A stretch of DNA of 64,000 bases. It comes from Paenibacillus_S sp043945595. GTDB taxonomy: Bacteria > Bacillota > Bacilli > Paenibacillales > NBRC-103111. The first letter of the stretch is position 1. Each line of letters begins with the position of its first letter. Location of the stretch: assembly GCF_043945595.1 (NCBI RefSeq), contig NZ_JBIFNP010000002.1, forward strand, positions 186,001 through 250,000, read 5' to 3'. The position numbers and the translations under genes are program-made. The notes below the pieces were generated by a model. It had not been told where the DNA came from. It ran no database searches and worked only from the letters and a program-made list of their open reading frames with translations. This document shows positions 53,798-61,952 of the stretch, one piece after another.

Positions 53798-54359
53798 ATG
53801 ACCATGGAACGTGCCCCATTGAATAAACGCGCTGCCATTCTGAAAGCCGCTTGTCAATTCGTCCGCGAGAAAGGCGCAGCCCAGCTGACGCTGGAAGCGG
53901 TCGCCAAGGAAGCCGGCGTCAGCAAAGGCGGGCTGCTCTACCATTTCCCCTCCAAGGAAGCTCTCATCCAAGGGGTCATGGAGGATTTCCTCGACCGGTT
54001 CGATCGGGAAACCGAGCTCGAGTCGGTCACCAACGCCGCGCTGTCCGTTAACCGGTGGGCCCAGGCTTATATGATTAAGACCTTCCAGCTGTCGAAGGAT
54101 GGACCTCGACATGAACTCGGCCGTGATCGCGGCCGCAGCCCTGAATCCGGAGCTGCTCCAGCCGATCAAGGACCGCTATGAGATTTGGCAGCGCCGGCTG
54201 GAAACGACGGAATCCGATCCTGTCGCCGCTACCGTCACCCGGCTTGCCTCAGACGGGCTATTTTTCTGCGAGCTGTTCGGCTTTGCGCCCTTAACCGAGG
54301 AGATGAAGGCCGACGTTCTGAATTACATGATGAACCTTGTTACCAGGGAGAAGGAGTGA
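53798..54359 (+). CDS. TetR/AcrR family regulator of SMR efflux, frameshifted
   Basis: A repressor of about 187 residues read in two frames. The first has the helix-turn-helix LTLEAVAKEAGVSKGGLLYHFPSKEALIQG. The second has MNSAVIAAAALNPELLQPIKDRYEIWQRR and ends at 54359. One extra G near 54099-54102 breaks the frame; removing it gives KDDLDMNSAV. The predicted transcription start near 53762 rules out the ATG there, so ATG 53798 is used, with GGAAGGAG 15 bases before. The stop is 3 bases from the first SMR start. Confidence 0.85.
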
Positions 54360-54362
54360 GCT

Positions 54363-54722
54363 ATGGCTTGGCTGTATGTCATTATCGGAGGATTGGCCGA
54401 CGTGGGCTGGGCTACAGGTCTCGCCCTGACCGACGGCTTTACGAAATGGGTTCCCAGCGTGCTGACGCTGGCTTGTATCCTGCTGAGCTTCTATCTCTAT
54501 GCGCAGTCCTTAAAGCGGCTGCCCGTCGGAACGGCTTATGCCGTATTTACCGGCATCGGAGGGGCGGGAACGGTCATCGTTGGAATGCTCTTCCTGGGGG
54601 AGCCGAGAGACGGGCTCAGGCTCTTATTTATCGGCCTATTGATCGGGGGCATTCTTGGTTTGAAGATGGTTACCCCGAGCGAGGGCAATCCGGGTTCCGG
54701 CCAATCCCGGCGGGAGGGCTGA
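54363..54722 (+). CDS. SMR efflux subunit with Asp at the conserved Glu position
   Basis: A 119-residue small multidrug resistance protein with four membrane helices: AWLYVIIGGLADVGWATGLAL, VLTLACILLSFYLYAQSL, LPVGTAYAVFTGIGGAGTVIVGMLF and LLFIGLLIGGILGLKMV. The helix-1 Glu that binds substrate and proton in this family is replaced by Asp at residue 13. The C-terminus has a 14-residue polar tail. It pairs with the next gene, like YkkC-YkkD. Substrate may be guanidinium-like or quaternary cations; unproven. Confidence 0.9.
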   Translation: MAWLYVIIGGLADVGWATGLALTDGFTKWVPSVLTLACILLSFYLYAQSLKRLPVGTAYAVFTGIGGAGTVIVGMLFLGEPRDGLRLLFIGLLIGGILGLKMVTPSEGNPGSGQSRREG

Positions 54723-54729
54723 TACCGAC

Positions 54730-55044
54730 ATGTCATGGATTTTTCTGATTGCTGCCGGATTTATGGAAGTCATCTCTGTCATTTTCACTAAACAATCGAA
54801 CGGCTTTACGCGTTGGAAGCCGACGCTGGCCTGGTTCGCCGCCCTCGGATTAAGCTTGTACTGCCTCTCTATGGCTCTGCTGGACATCCCGATCGGGACG
54901 GCGTACAGCATCTGGACAGGCATAGGCGCCGCCGGCGCATCCGTTGTCGGCATCTTTGCCTATGGCGAATCCCGCGATCCGAAGCGGCTTGCCTGCATTG
55001 CCATGATTATCGCGGGTGTGATCGGCTTGAAGCTGACCGGCTGA
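54730..55044 (+). CDS. SMR efflux subunit (YkkD-like partner)
   Basis: A 104-residue SMR protein keeping the helix-1 Glu at residue 13 (LIAAGFMEVISVIFTKQ). Helix 3 has IPIGTAYSIWTGIGAAGASVVGIF and helix 4 ends IAGVIGLKLTG. It follows the first SMR gene by 7 bases and the two probably form a heterodimer. GGAGGG precedes the ATG. No guanidine riboswitch is seen; control is by the TetR gene in the same operon. Confidence 0.93.
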   Translation: MSWIFLIAAGFMEVISVIFTKQSNGFTRWKPTLAWFAALGLSLYCLSMALLDIPIGTAYSIWTGIGAAGASVVGIFAYGESRDPKRLACIAMIIAGVIGLKLTG

Positions 55045-55120
55045 TCTCCCGGCCGCGTTCGGTTGAAGGCGGACGTATTGCCCCTCATCCCCTCCTCTCC
55101 ATGCGGAGGCGATTATATAA

Positions 55121-55161
55121 AATAAGGCATCCCGCTCCGACAAGGGAGGGGATGCCTTATT
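55121..55161. terminator. Bidirectional terminator
   Basis: AATAAGGCATCCC / GGGATGCCTTATT, 13 bp with an inner GCTCC / GGGAG, between the SMR operon and the convergent catE gene. Confidence 0.9.
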
Positions 55162-55185
55162 TAACGTTCTAAAAGATTCGCACCG

Positions 55186-56064
55186 TTAACCTGCTTCGCT
55201 GCCGGTCGGCTGCGTTACAAGCCGAAGCTCGATACCGGAGGGATCGTGGACTATCCAGGCTTCCGCTTCCTGGTGAACGGGAACGCCTGCGTTCCGAAGC
55301 TGCGCCAAAGTGTTCTCCAGCGGCTCCGCTCCGGCAAAGGCCACTGTGAAATAAGCCAGTCCCGCCGCGTGCGCCGGTGCCAGGGGCGCACCTGCGCCAG
55401 CCCAAACGTTCAGCCCGATATGGTGGTGGTAACCGCCGGCGGAGATGAACAAGGCGTTGTCCGCATAACGGGAAACTACATCGAAGCCGAGGACTCCGCT
55501 GTAAAACGACTGCGACTCCGCAAGTCCGCTCACATGAAGATGAATATGACCAAGCTTCGTTCCCTTAGGCAGGCCGTCCCACGGAGCTTCCTCCGCTTCG
55601 ACGAGCAGTCCATCCCGGTCCAGCGGGTTCGTAGCCATCAACACATGCCCTGCCGCATCATACTGCCAGCTGGAGCGCGGACGATCGGCATAAATTTCGA
55701 TGCCGTTATTATCCGGATCGGCAATGTACAGCGCCTCGCTGACGAGATGGTCGGAGCTTCCGATATGAATTCCGGACCGGATCAGGTTCCGCAGCGCAAG
55801 TCCGAGCGACCTGCGGTCAGGCAGCAGAAGGGCAAAGTGATACAGCCCCGCAGCGCTCCTTCTCGGCAGCTTCACCGCGTCCGGGAGCTCCTCCAGCAGC
55901 ACCAGAGGCTTGACGTCATCCGCCGTCAGCGCGGCGGTCACGGCCGTTCTCTCCAGTACCCGAAGACCTACAACTTCCTCGTAAAAAGCGATAGAGTCGT
56001 CCAGACGGCTCACTTTCAGCTTCACCTGACCGATCTCTGTTTGCGGATCCAGCTTGTAAGTCAT
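55186..56064 (-). CDS. catE: Catechol 2,3-dioxygenase-like VOC protein
   Basis: A 292-residue extradiol dioxygenase-type protein with two VOC modules. The second module holds the metal ligands H173 (KLGHIHLHVSG), one of H213-H215 (GGYHHHIGLNVW) and E279 (PSGIELRL). In Bacillus CatE opens catechol rings and is controlled by thiol-based HxlR (DUF24) repressors. Here an HxlR gene lies divergently and an operator-like palindrome overlaps the catE promoter. A CatD partner is absent. AGGAGGAGG precedes the ATG. Confidence 0.88.
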   Translation of the reverse strand: MTYKLDPQTEIGQVKLKVSRLDDSIAFYEEVVGLRVLERTAVTAALTADDVKPLVLLEELPDAVKLPRRSAAGLYHFALLLPDRRSLGLALRNLIRSGIHIGSSDHLVSEALYIADPDNNGIEIYADRPRSSWQYDAAGHVLMATNPLDRDGLLVEAEEAPWDGLPKGTKLGHIHLHVSGLAESQSFYSGVLGFDVVSRYADNALFISAGGYHHHIGLNVWAGAGAPLAPAHAAGLAYFTVAFAGAEPLENTLAQLRNAGVPVHQEAEAWIVHDPSGIELRLVTQPTGSEAG

Positions 56065-56203
56065 GGGAACCTCCTCCTCCTGATGGCGGCACCGCTACGC
56101 AGACTCCCCGCGGTCTCGATGACAGCGTAAATCGGGACATAGTCTCGAGCCGACAGTCAGCGATGGGTTACAGCTCATCCGTTGGCGTTACGCCACAGTT
56201 TAT

Positions 56204-56252
56204 TTAGTTACTTTTTGTAACTAAGTATAATTACATGCTTTATTTATGTCAA
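56204..56252 (-). promoter_or_regulatory. catE promoter with HxlR (YodB/CatR-like) operator
   Basis: On the minus strand TTGACA (56252-56247), a 17-nt spacer and TATACT (56229-56224) form an excellent promoter. Immediately after it is a perfect palindrome with arms TTAGTTAC (56204-56211) and GTAACTAA (56217-56224) and a 5-T spacer. It covers the end of the -10 box and the transcription start. Confidence 0.8.
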
Positions 56253-56326
56253 GTAACTCCTGTGCGACATTATTACTATGTTAGCTCACCGACTTTTGAT
56301 ATAATAAAGTAAGCGAGGTGATTATT

Positions 56327-56650
56327 ATGGACGCATCAACCTTATGTCCCCGTTTTGAGAAAGGCATGCAAATACTGAGCAAACGCTGGTCGGGACTGAT
56401 TATTCATCAGCTTCTTGCCGGGCCGCAGCGGTTCTGCCATATGGAAGCCGCGCTGCCGAGCATCAGCGGAAGGCTGTTGTCGGAAAGACTCAAGGATCTG
56501 GAGTTGGAGGGGATCGTCAAGCGCGATGTTTTCCCGGAAACTCCTGTACGTATAGAGTATTCTTTGACGGAGAAGGGCCGTGCGATCGAGCCGGTCATCC
56601 GGTCGATTGAAGCCTGGTCGCAGGCTTATGTGGAGCCGGAGGAAGCCTAA
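56327..56650 (+). CDS. HxlR (DUF24) family regulator with redox Cys
   Basis: A 107-residue winged-helix regulator. Cys7 in STLCPRFEKGMQILSKRW matches the conserved sensing Cys of YodB, which reacts with quinones and diamide. The DNA-binding part is LPSISGRLLSERLKDLELEGIVKRDVF with the wing PVRIEYSLTEKG. ATG at 56327 has GAGGTG upstream; a TATAAT lies at 56300-56305. It is divergent from catE and probably represses it and itself. Confidence 0.92.
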   Translation: MDASTLCPRFEKGMQILSKRWSGLIIHQLLAGPQRFCHMEAALPSISGRLLSERLKDLELEGIVKRDVFPETPVRIEYSLTEKGRAIEPVIRSIEAWSQAYVEPEEA

Positions 56651-56659
56651 GCTTAGCAC

Positions 56660-56744
56660 GAGGCCACTGAAAAAGCCGTCGCTGCGAGTACGGAGCCTTG
56701 TTCCGATCCGCTGTTATCCCTGTATTTCTCCGGTTATATTCCGC
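56660..56744. mobile_element. Truncated copy C of the palindromic element
   Basis: GAGGCCACTGAAAAAG starts at 56660 and similarity to copy B (CGAG.TACGGA, CCGCTGTT.TCCCTG, TTCCGC) continues for about 85 bases, then stops. The right half and right terminal repeat are missing. It lies between the HxlR and mhqD genes. Confidence 0.7.
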
Positions 56745-56755
56745 ACCTATTATTT

Positions 56756-56805
56756 CACAAAGAATCGACCTCGCCGCATGCGCGGAACAGGGTCGATTCT
56801 TTGTG
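56756..56805. terminator. Bidirectional terminator downstream of mhqD
   Basis: CACAAAGAATCGACC / GGTCGATTCTTTGTG, a perfect 15-bp stem with inner GCCGC / GCGG pairing. Confidence 0.8.
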
Positions 56806-56811
56806 CTGCCG

Positions 56812-57422
56812 TCAGGCTCCGAAGTGTTCCCGGAACCAGGCTGCCGCTGCATCCGCCTCACTCTGGGAAAGCTGGTGTCCGAAGTTTTCCCACTGTACGG
56901 TGACTTGCGCTCCCGCCCCTTCCAGCAGCGATTTCAGCTCCTCCGTCTCTTGAGGGGAGCAGATCGGATCGTTTCTGCCTGCTCCGATGAAGCAGGGTAC
57001 CGCGCCAAGCTCCGGCAGGCCGATTCCTCGCCGCGGCACCATCGGATGGTGGAGAATCGCTCCTCTAAGCACGTCAGGGCAGTGAAACAGCAGGCTTGCG
57101 GCAATGTTCGCTCCATTGGAATAGCCGACGGCCACGAAGTTGGTGCGGTCAAGCCGTGCTCGACGGCGGCATGGTCCAGGAAATCGCTCAGCTCCTTCGT
57201 GCGGAAGACCAAGTCCTCTTCGTCGAACACCCCCTCTGCCAGCCGCCGGAAAAACCTCGGCATCCCGTTCTCCAGCACGTTCCCCCGAATGCCGAGCACC
57301 GGGGAGCCCGGGGAAATCCGCCGCGCCAGCGGAAGCAGATCCCGCTCCGTGCCGCCAGTTCCGTGCAGCAGCACGAGGACCGGCGCGTTCAAGTCGGAGC
57401 CTTGTTCAAATAGATGCCTCAT
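56812..57422 (-). CDS. mhqD: MhqD-like alpha/beta hydrolase, frameshifted
   Basis: A carboxylesterase-type hydrolase of about 203 residues. The first frame gives VLVLLHGTGGTERDLLPLARRI (oxyanion loop) and GVFDEEDLVFRTKEL. The second gives the nucleophile elbow VAVGYSNGANIAASLL, then FIGAGRNDPICSP with the acid and NFGHQLSQSE with the His. The shift is a missing base near 57146-57153; restoring it gives DRTNFVAVGYSNG. AAGGAGG precedes the ATG at 57422, two bases after the mhqO stop. It belongs to the hydroquinone-resistance regulon by homology and context. Confidence 0.85.
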
Positions 57423-57423
57423 G

Positions 57424-58371
57424 TTATTGATCCTCCTTCAGTACACGCACCTCAAAAGGCTCCAGGTTCTCTACGATTTGCGGACGGTTGGCTTCGAACC
57501 ATGCGGGAAGCATCAGCTTTTCGCCCAAGTGCTCCGGCTCCTCATCTCTGGCAAAGCCCGGAGGATCCGTTGCGATCTCGAATAAGATGCCGCCTTCCTC
57601 GCGGAAATAAATCGCATTGAAATACTGCCTGTCGACAATCGGCGTCGGTTGGAAGCCGTTCTGCTCCACATGGCTTCTCCACTGCGCATGATCCGCATCG
57701 TCCTGTGCCCGCCATGCTATATGATGCACCGTTCCCGAGCCGCCAATCCCATAGCCCATCGGCGTCACGTTCAAATCAATCACATTACCGAGGTCTCCCG
57801 TCGATTTAAACCGCGTATAGGCTCCCTCCTGTCCGACCCTGCTAAGCCCCATCACGTGCTCTAGCAGATGCGCCGTGCGGGCAGGCGCGGTACTGTACAG
57901 AATCGCTCCCCCGAACCCTTTGACCGCCTTCTCCGCAGGCACGCCGCCGAAGGACCATTGGCTTTGCGGGCCTTCCTCCCGCGCGACGATCTCCAGCTTC
58001 AAGCCGTCTTTATCTTCAAATTGCAGATAGGCTTCACCGAACCGCTCCGTACGCTCGAAGGCAATAGCGAATTTGCGCAGCCGCTCCGCCCAGAAATCCA
58101 GCGTCCCTGCAGGAACGACATACGTTGTGATGCCGACCTGCCCTCCTCCGATACGTCCTTTGCGCGAATGCGCCCAAGGAAAGAACGTAATGATCGTCCC
58201 GGGACTTCCCAGCTCGTTGCCAAGATAAAGGTGATACACTTCCGGAGCGTCGAAGTTGATCGTTTGTTTAATCAGCCGCAATCCGAGCACCCCGGCGTAA
58301 AAGTCTACCGTATCCTGCGGATTTCTTACAAAAGCCGTAATATGGTGGATGCCTGCCGTATGTTTAGTCAT
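57424..58371 (-). CDS. mhqO: Ring-cleaving dioxygenase MhqO
   Basis: A 315-residue two-module VOC dioxygenase. It begins TAGIHHITAFVRNPQDTVDFYAGVLGLRLIKQTINFD and has TVHHIAWRAQDDADHAQW and GGILFEIATDPPGF, supplying His, His and Glu ligands. In Bacillus MhqO cleaves hydroquinone-type rings. ATG at 58371 follows GGGAGATGG; an ATG at 58392 has no ribosome site. It lies between mhqN and mhqD in one operon. Confidence 0.93.
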   Translation of the reverse strand: MTKHTAGIHHITAFVRNPQDTVDFYAGVLGLRLIKQTINFDAPEVYHLYLGNELGSPGTIITFFPWAHSRKGRIGGGQVGITTYVVPAGTLDFWAERLRKFAIAFERTERFGEAYLQFEDKDGLKLEIVAREEGPQSQWSFGGVPAEKAVKGFGGAILYSTAPARTAHLLEHVMGLSRVGQEGAYTRFKSTGDLGNVIDLNVTPMGYGIGGSGTVHHIAWRAQDDADHAQWRSHVEQNGFQPTPIVDRQYFNAIYFREEGGILFEIATDPPGFARDEEPEHLGEKLMLPAWFEANRPQIVENLEPFEVRVLKEDQ

Positions 58372-58401
58372 GTATTCCATCTCCCTTGTCATTTGATTGA
58401 T

Positions 58402-59031
58402 TTATTTGAACGTACCGTAGCTGACGAACTCGCCGGTCGGCTTGCGGTAGCCGCGCGGTCTTTGATTGGATGTATCTTCTTTGCCCAGCGTAATCATCAG
58501 TGCGGGGATATAGTCTTCCGGGATATGCAGCGCCTCGCGGAGAGCCTCCGGGTCAAAGCCGATCATCGGGCAGCTGTCCCAGCCCTTCTCCTTGGCAATC
58601 AGCATGAACAGCATAGCGGATAAGCTTGCATTGCGGATCGCTTCCTCCTGCTGGAACGCCTCTCCTCTGCCCTCATAGAAGTCGAGCACCGATCTGACCG
58701 TAAGATCGTACTCCTGCTGATTCATGACCCCAAGCGCCAGAAGGCCTTCGTGGATCCGGCCAACGTCTTGATAGGCGTTCTTCTTGCCAAGTACGATAAT
58801 GACGGCTGAAGCGGTCTGCACTTTATACTGCTTATGGGCGGCCTCGTACATCTTCTGCTTCAGCGGCTGCTCCTTCACAACGACATAATGCGTATGCTGC
58901 AGATTAAAGGCGGAAGGAGCAAACTTAACGAGATGAAATATTTCTTCCAATTCTGTATCAAGTATCTCCACGCCGGGAATAAATTTATTAGCGGACCTGC
59001 GTGCTTTCAATAAGGATTCGAACTCTGTCAT
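58402..59031 (-). CDS. mhqN: MhqN-like nitroreductase
   Basis: A 209-residue FMN oxidoreductase. Family marks are SLLKARRSANKFIPGVEIL, KFAPSAFNLQHTHYVVV and SAMLFMLIAKEKGWDSCPMIGFD. It probably reduces quinones or nitro compounds. AGGAGG lies 9 bases before the ATG at 59031. It is first in mhqN-O-D and has an MhqR-box-like palindrome 42 bases upstream. Confidence 0.93.
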   Translation of the reverse strand: MTEFESLLKARRSANKFIPGVEILDTELEEIFHLVKFAPSAFNLQHTHYVVVKEQPLKQKMYEAAHKQYKVQTASAVIIVLGKKNAYQDVGRIHEGLLALGVMNQQEYDLTVRSVLDFYEGRGEAFQQEEAIRNASLSAMLFMLIAKEKGWDSCPMIGFDPEALREALHIPEDYIPALMITLGKEDTSNQRPRGYRKPTGEFVSYGTFK

Positions 59032-59072
59032 TTTCATGCGCCTCCTGCAATTCATTTGTCTAATATTAAAGA

Positions 59073-59088
59073 ATCTTAAATTTAAGAT
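59073..59088 (-). promoter_or_regulatory. MhqR-type operator upstream of mhqN
   Basis: The 16-bp palindrome ATCTTAAATTTAAGAT is identical to the core of the box in the mhqR promoter at 59613-59630. A -10/-35 pair could not be assigned confidently here. Confidence 0.75.
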
Positions 59089-59130
59089 ATAAGGGAAAAA
59101 TGGAAGCAGCTCTTTTCAATCCCCAGTGAG

Positions 59131-59574
59131 CTACTTGTATGTTTCCTGTGCGTGTCTGCCCAGCTTCTTGAGCAGCCGGCTGGCCGCCTGCTTCTCCTCA
59201 GATGTCAGCCCTTCCACGGCTTTAGCGATCACCTCGGCATGCTTAGGGAAAACATCCTCGATAAACTGCTTGCCCTGCGCGGTAATCTCCGCATAGACGA
59301 GACGCCGGTCTTCCGTCGAAGCTTTCCGCGAAACGTACTGCTTCTTCTCCAGCTTATCGACTACATAAGTGATGTTGCCGCTGCTCATCAGTACTTTTCC
59401 GCCGATTTGCTGAATAGGCTGAGCTCCCTTGTGGTATAACAATTCGAGAACCCCGAATTCAGTCCGGTTCAAGCCGTGCGTCCGAATATCCCGGTCCGCA
59501 TGCGCGTTGACCCATTGGCTTGCCCGCGAGAGCGCAATATACAGATCCAATGCTTCATCCCTTGGGGTCGTCAT
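59131..59574 (-). CDS. mhqR: MarR family repressor MhqR
   Basis: A 147-residue MarR repressor. The winged helix is IQQIGGKVLMSSGNITYVVDKLEKKQYVSRKASTEDRRLVYAEIT. In Bacillus MhqR represses mhqNOP, mhqED and azoR2 and is released by hydroquinones. The same palindrome occurs before this gene and before mhqN, consistent with autoregulation and control of the operon downstream. GGAGGG precedes the ATG. Confidence 0.92.
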   Translation of the reverse strand: MTTPRDEALDLYIALSRASQWVNAHADRDIRTHGLNRTEFGVLELLYHKGAQPIQQIGGKVLMSSGNITYVVDKLEKKQYVSRKASTEDRRLVYAEITAQGKQFIEDVFPKHAEVIAKAVEGLTSEEKQAASRLLKKLGRHAQETYK

Positions 59575-59612
59575 CGTGTTCCCTCCATCCGTCTATCGTT
59601 ATGTCGATCAAA

Positions 59613-59653
59613 TATCTTAAATTTAAGATACTTTATTTGTATCTAAATGTCAA
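59613..59653 (-). promoter_or_regulatory. mhqR promoter with MhqR-type operator
   Basis: On the minus strand TTGACA (59653-59648), a 17-nt spacer and TATCTT (59630-59625) form the promoter. The palindrome TATCTTAAATTTAAGATA (59613-59630) includes the -10 box. Confidence 0.85.
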
Positions 59654-59767
59654 GCGGCATTTTTTCAGAATATCTTCAGTTAACATTCAGCCGCTGCTCA
59701 GGTTCCTCCCGCCTAAATCATGTACATTAATAACAAGGAACTACATTCATTGTTTAGGAGTGAGAGC

Positions 59768-60097
59768 TTGAATATCTCATCTGCATCTTCCGGCACTTCT
59801 GCCGCATATTCATCGAACAGCCAGGATACCGCAGCGTTGGAAAAACAAAAGGCTCAGCTTCAATCTCAGCTGGATAAAATCAAAGACAGCAAAGAGGACG
59901 AACAAACGAAGAGCAAGCAGACGCAGCTCATTCAGAATCAAATTCAACAAATCGAGCAGCAAATCGCCAAGGCCCAAGGGAAATCAAGCAGCACTGCCTC
60001 TGCTTCGCAGCAGCCGCAGGCCTCGCCACCGGCAGCCGATCCGCGTCTCGGCAAGAACACTGCCTCCGGCGACCAAACTATCGACATTCGCATCTAA
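59768..60097 (+). CDS. FlxA-like coiled-coil protein
   Basis: A 109-residue protein if started at TTG 59768, which has TAGGAGTGAG upstream; an ATG at 59720 has no ribosome site. A Ser/Ala-rich start is followed by a coiled coil (ALEKQKAQLQSQLDKIKDSKEDEQTKSKQTQLIQNQIQQIEQQIAKAQ), typical of FlxA-like proteins, then a Pro/Gln/Ser tail. The function of these is unknown. Confidence 0.7.
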   Translation: MNISSASSGTSAAYSSNSQDTAALEKQKAQLQSQLDKIKDSKEDEQTKSKQTQLIQNQIQQIEQQIAKAQGKSSSTASASQQPQASPPAADPRLGKNTASGDQTIDIRI

Positions 60098-60187
60098 TTC
60101 AAATATAGAGAGAACGGGCCGCCCGTTCCGGATATGAAAACGCGTTCGAATTGGCGCATGCCTAAGCATCCGCCTCCCTTTCAACCC

Positions 60188-60229
60188 AAAGAGCGGGTGC
60201 CGCCTGTCAATTAGGCGCACCCGCTCTTT
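60188..60229. terminator. Bidirectional terminator
   Basis: AAAGAGCGGGTGC / GCACCCGCTCTTT, 13 bp, with an inner CGCC / GGCG stem, between the convergent FlxA-like and yclP genes. Confidence 0.9.
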
Positions 60230-60249
60230 GCGATTTGTGGCAGGGATCA

Positions 60250-61008
60250 CTAACTAAAATAAACGCAGATCCGGTTCCCGCCTACCGTCTCGATCGGAAT
60301 ATCCATATCGTACACTTCCTTCAGCACAGCCGAATCGATGATTTCCTCCATAGCGCCTTCCTTAATGACCCTGCCGTTCTTCAGCGCGACTATGTAGTCG
60401 GAGTAACAGGAAGCAAAGTTAATATCGTGAATAACGATAATTACCGTTTTGCCCAGCTCATCCACCAGCCGCCGCAGCACCTTCATAATCTGTACGGAAT
60501 GCCGCATATCCAGATTGTTGAGCGGTTCGTCCAGCAGCACGTACTCCGTGTTCTGCGCAATAACCATCGCGATATAAGCCCGCTGATTCTGCCCGCCGCT
60601 CAGCTGATCCAAATACTTATGCTGCAGCTCCTCCAGCTCCATATAAGCGATCGCTTCGTCGACATGCTTCCAATCCTCTGGCGTCAGCTTACCTTGAGAA
60701 TACGGAAACCGCCCGAAGGAGACGAGTTCTCGAACCGTAAGCCGAACGTTGATATGATTAGACTGCTTCAGGATGGAGATCTGCTTGGCGAGATCCGTGC
60801 TTTTGCATTGGCCGATCTCCCGGCCCTCGATATAGACCTCTCCGGCATCCTTGTTCGTCAGACGGCTGATCATCGAGAGCAGCGTGCTTTTGCCTGCGCC
60901 GTTCGGACCGATAAACGAGGTGATCTTGCCTTTACCGATACTTAAGGACACGTTATCGACGACGCTTTTGCCGCCGTATGTTTTGGTTAATTGTCTGACT
61001 TCAATCAT
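60250..61008 (-). CDS. yclP: Iron-siderophore ABC transporter ATP-binding protein
   Basis: A 252-residue FepC-type ATPase. Walker A GPNGAGKS is at 34-41, the signature LSGGQNQR, and Walker B YVLLDEPLNNLDMRHS. It resembles YclP of the petrobactin importer. The ATG overlaps the yclO stop by 4 bases. It is the last gene in the operon within the window; no binding-protein gene follows it. Confidence 0.92.
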   Translation of the reverse strand: MIEVRQLTKTYGGKSVVDNVSLSIGKGKITSFIGPNGAGKSTLLSMISRLTNKDAGEVYIEGREIGQCKSTDLAKQISILKQSNHINVRLTVRELVSFGRFPYSQGKLTPEDWKHVDEAIAYMELEELQHKYLDQLSGGQNQRAYIAMVIAQNTEYVLLDEPLNNLDMRHSVQIMKVLRRLVDELGKTVIIVIHDINFASCYSDYIVALKNGRVIKEGAMEEIIDSAVLKEVYDMDIPIETVGGNRICVYFS

Positions 61009-61952
61009 GATTTGTTCTCCCTCAGCAGCAAATATAGAAAGTACAATCCGCCGACCAGATTCACGATGACGCTCAAGGTTGTCGTGAACGTAAACACTCT
61101 TTCCACAATAAGCTGGCCGCCGACCAGCGCGATAACGCTCAGCAGGATAGAAGCGGGAATAATCAGCGAGTGCTTGTACGTCCGCATGAACTGGTAAGTC
61201 ACGTTGGCCACCAGCAGCCCCAGAAACGTAATCGGCCCGACCAGCGCCGTAGCGACGGAGATCAGCGCAGCGATGATCAGCAGCATCCTTTTGATGACAT
61301 AATGATAATCCACGCCCAGGTTGACCGCCTGATCCTTACCGAGCGACAGTACATCCATATATTTGGCGAACCGGGAGTAGTATGCCGCAATAATGAGCAC
61401 TACGACGAAGCAAATCGTGGTGAGCTGTCCCTGCACCTTGTTGTAGCTTGCGAACATTTTGCCCTGCAGCACCAGAAACTCGTTCGGATCGATCAGCACC
61501 TGCATAAAGGTGGTCAAGCTGCCGAGCAGCGTTCCCATAATGATACCGACCAGAAGCAGGTGGTAAATATGCCCGCCTTCCCGCTTGAACATCATCTTAT
61601 ACAGCAAGCCCGCGAACAGCATCATGAGAAACAGCGTCATCGCGAAGTTCAGATTGTTGTCCACCAGCAGCTTCGTGCTCGAACCGAATACGTAGACGAC
61701 AGCCGTCTGCACAAGCATGTACATCGAATCCAGTCCGATAATGTTCGGCGTCAAAATTTTGTTGTTCGTAATGGTCTGGAAAATAACGGTGGAAAATGCG
61801 ATGCAGGCTCCTGTCAAAACCATCGTAGCGATTTTCCAGGCTCTGCGGGGAAGCACATAGTCCCAGTTGCCGCCGGCATTGATCGTCAGGAAAATAGCGA
61901 TGACCGCCAGTGCCAGTATGGAAAGAAAAGCAAGCTTTGTCTTATACGTCAT
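61005..61952 (-). CDS. yclO: Iron-siderophore ABC transporter permease (YclO-like)
   Basis: A 315-residue FecCD-type permease with nine or ten membrane helices. Family stretches are GACIAFSTVIFQTITNNKILTPNIIGLDSMYMLVQT and VGPITFLGLLVANVTYQFM. The first is the typical P-x-I-x-G loop. It overlaps yclN by 11 bases. GAGGAG precedes the ATG. Confidence 0.92.
   Translation of the reverse strand: MTYKTKLAFLSILALAVIAIFLTINAGGNWDYVLPRRAWKIATMVLTGACIAFSTVIFQTITNNKILTPNIIGLDSMYMLVQTAVVYVFGSSTKLLVDNNLNFAMTLFLMMLFAGLLYKMMFKREGGHIYHLLLVGIIMGTLLGSLTTFMQVLIDPNEFLVLQGKMFASYNKVQGQLTTICFVVVLIIAAYYSRFAKYMDVLSLGKDQAVNLGVDYHYVIKRMLLIIAALISVATALVGPITFLGLLVANVTYQFMRTYKHSLIIPASILLSVIALVGGQLIVERVFTFTTTLSVIVNLVGGLYFLYLLLRENKS

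Noticed and set aside
52865..54169. A 434-residue open frame on the minus strand
   Set aside because: Antisense across the CDF gene, its terminator and the TetR gene, including a defined promoter.
53705..54362. Guanidine riboswitch before the SMR pair
   Set aside because: No riboswitch core is seen; the operon has a TetR gene and operator instead.
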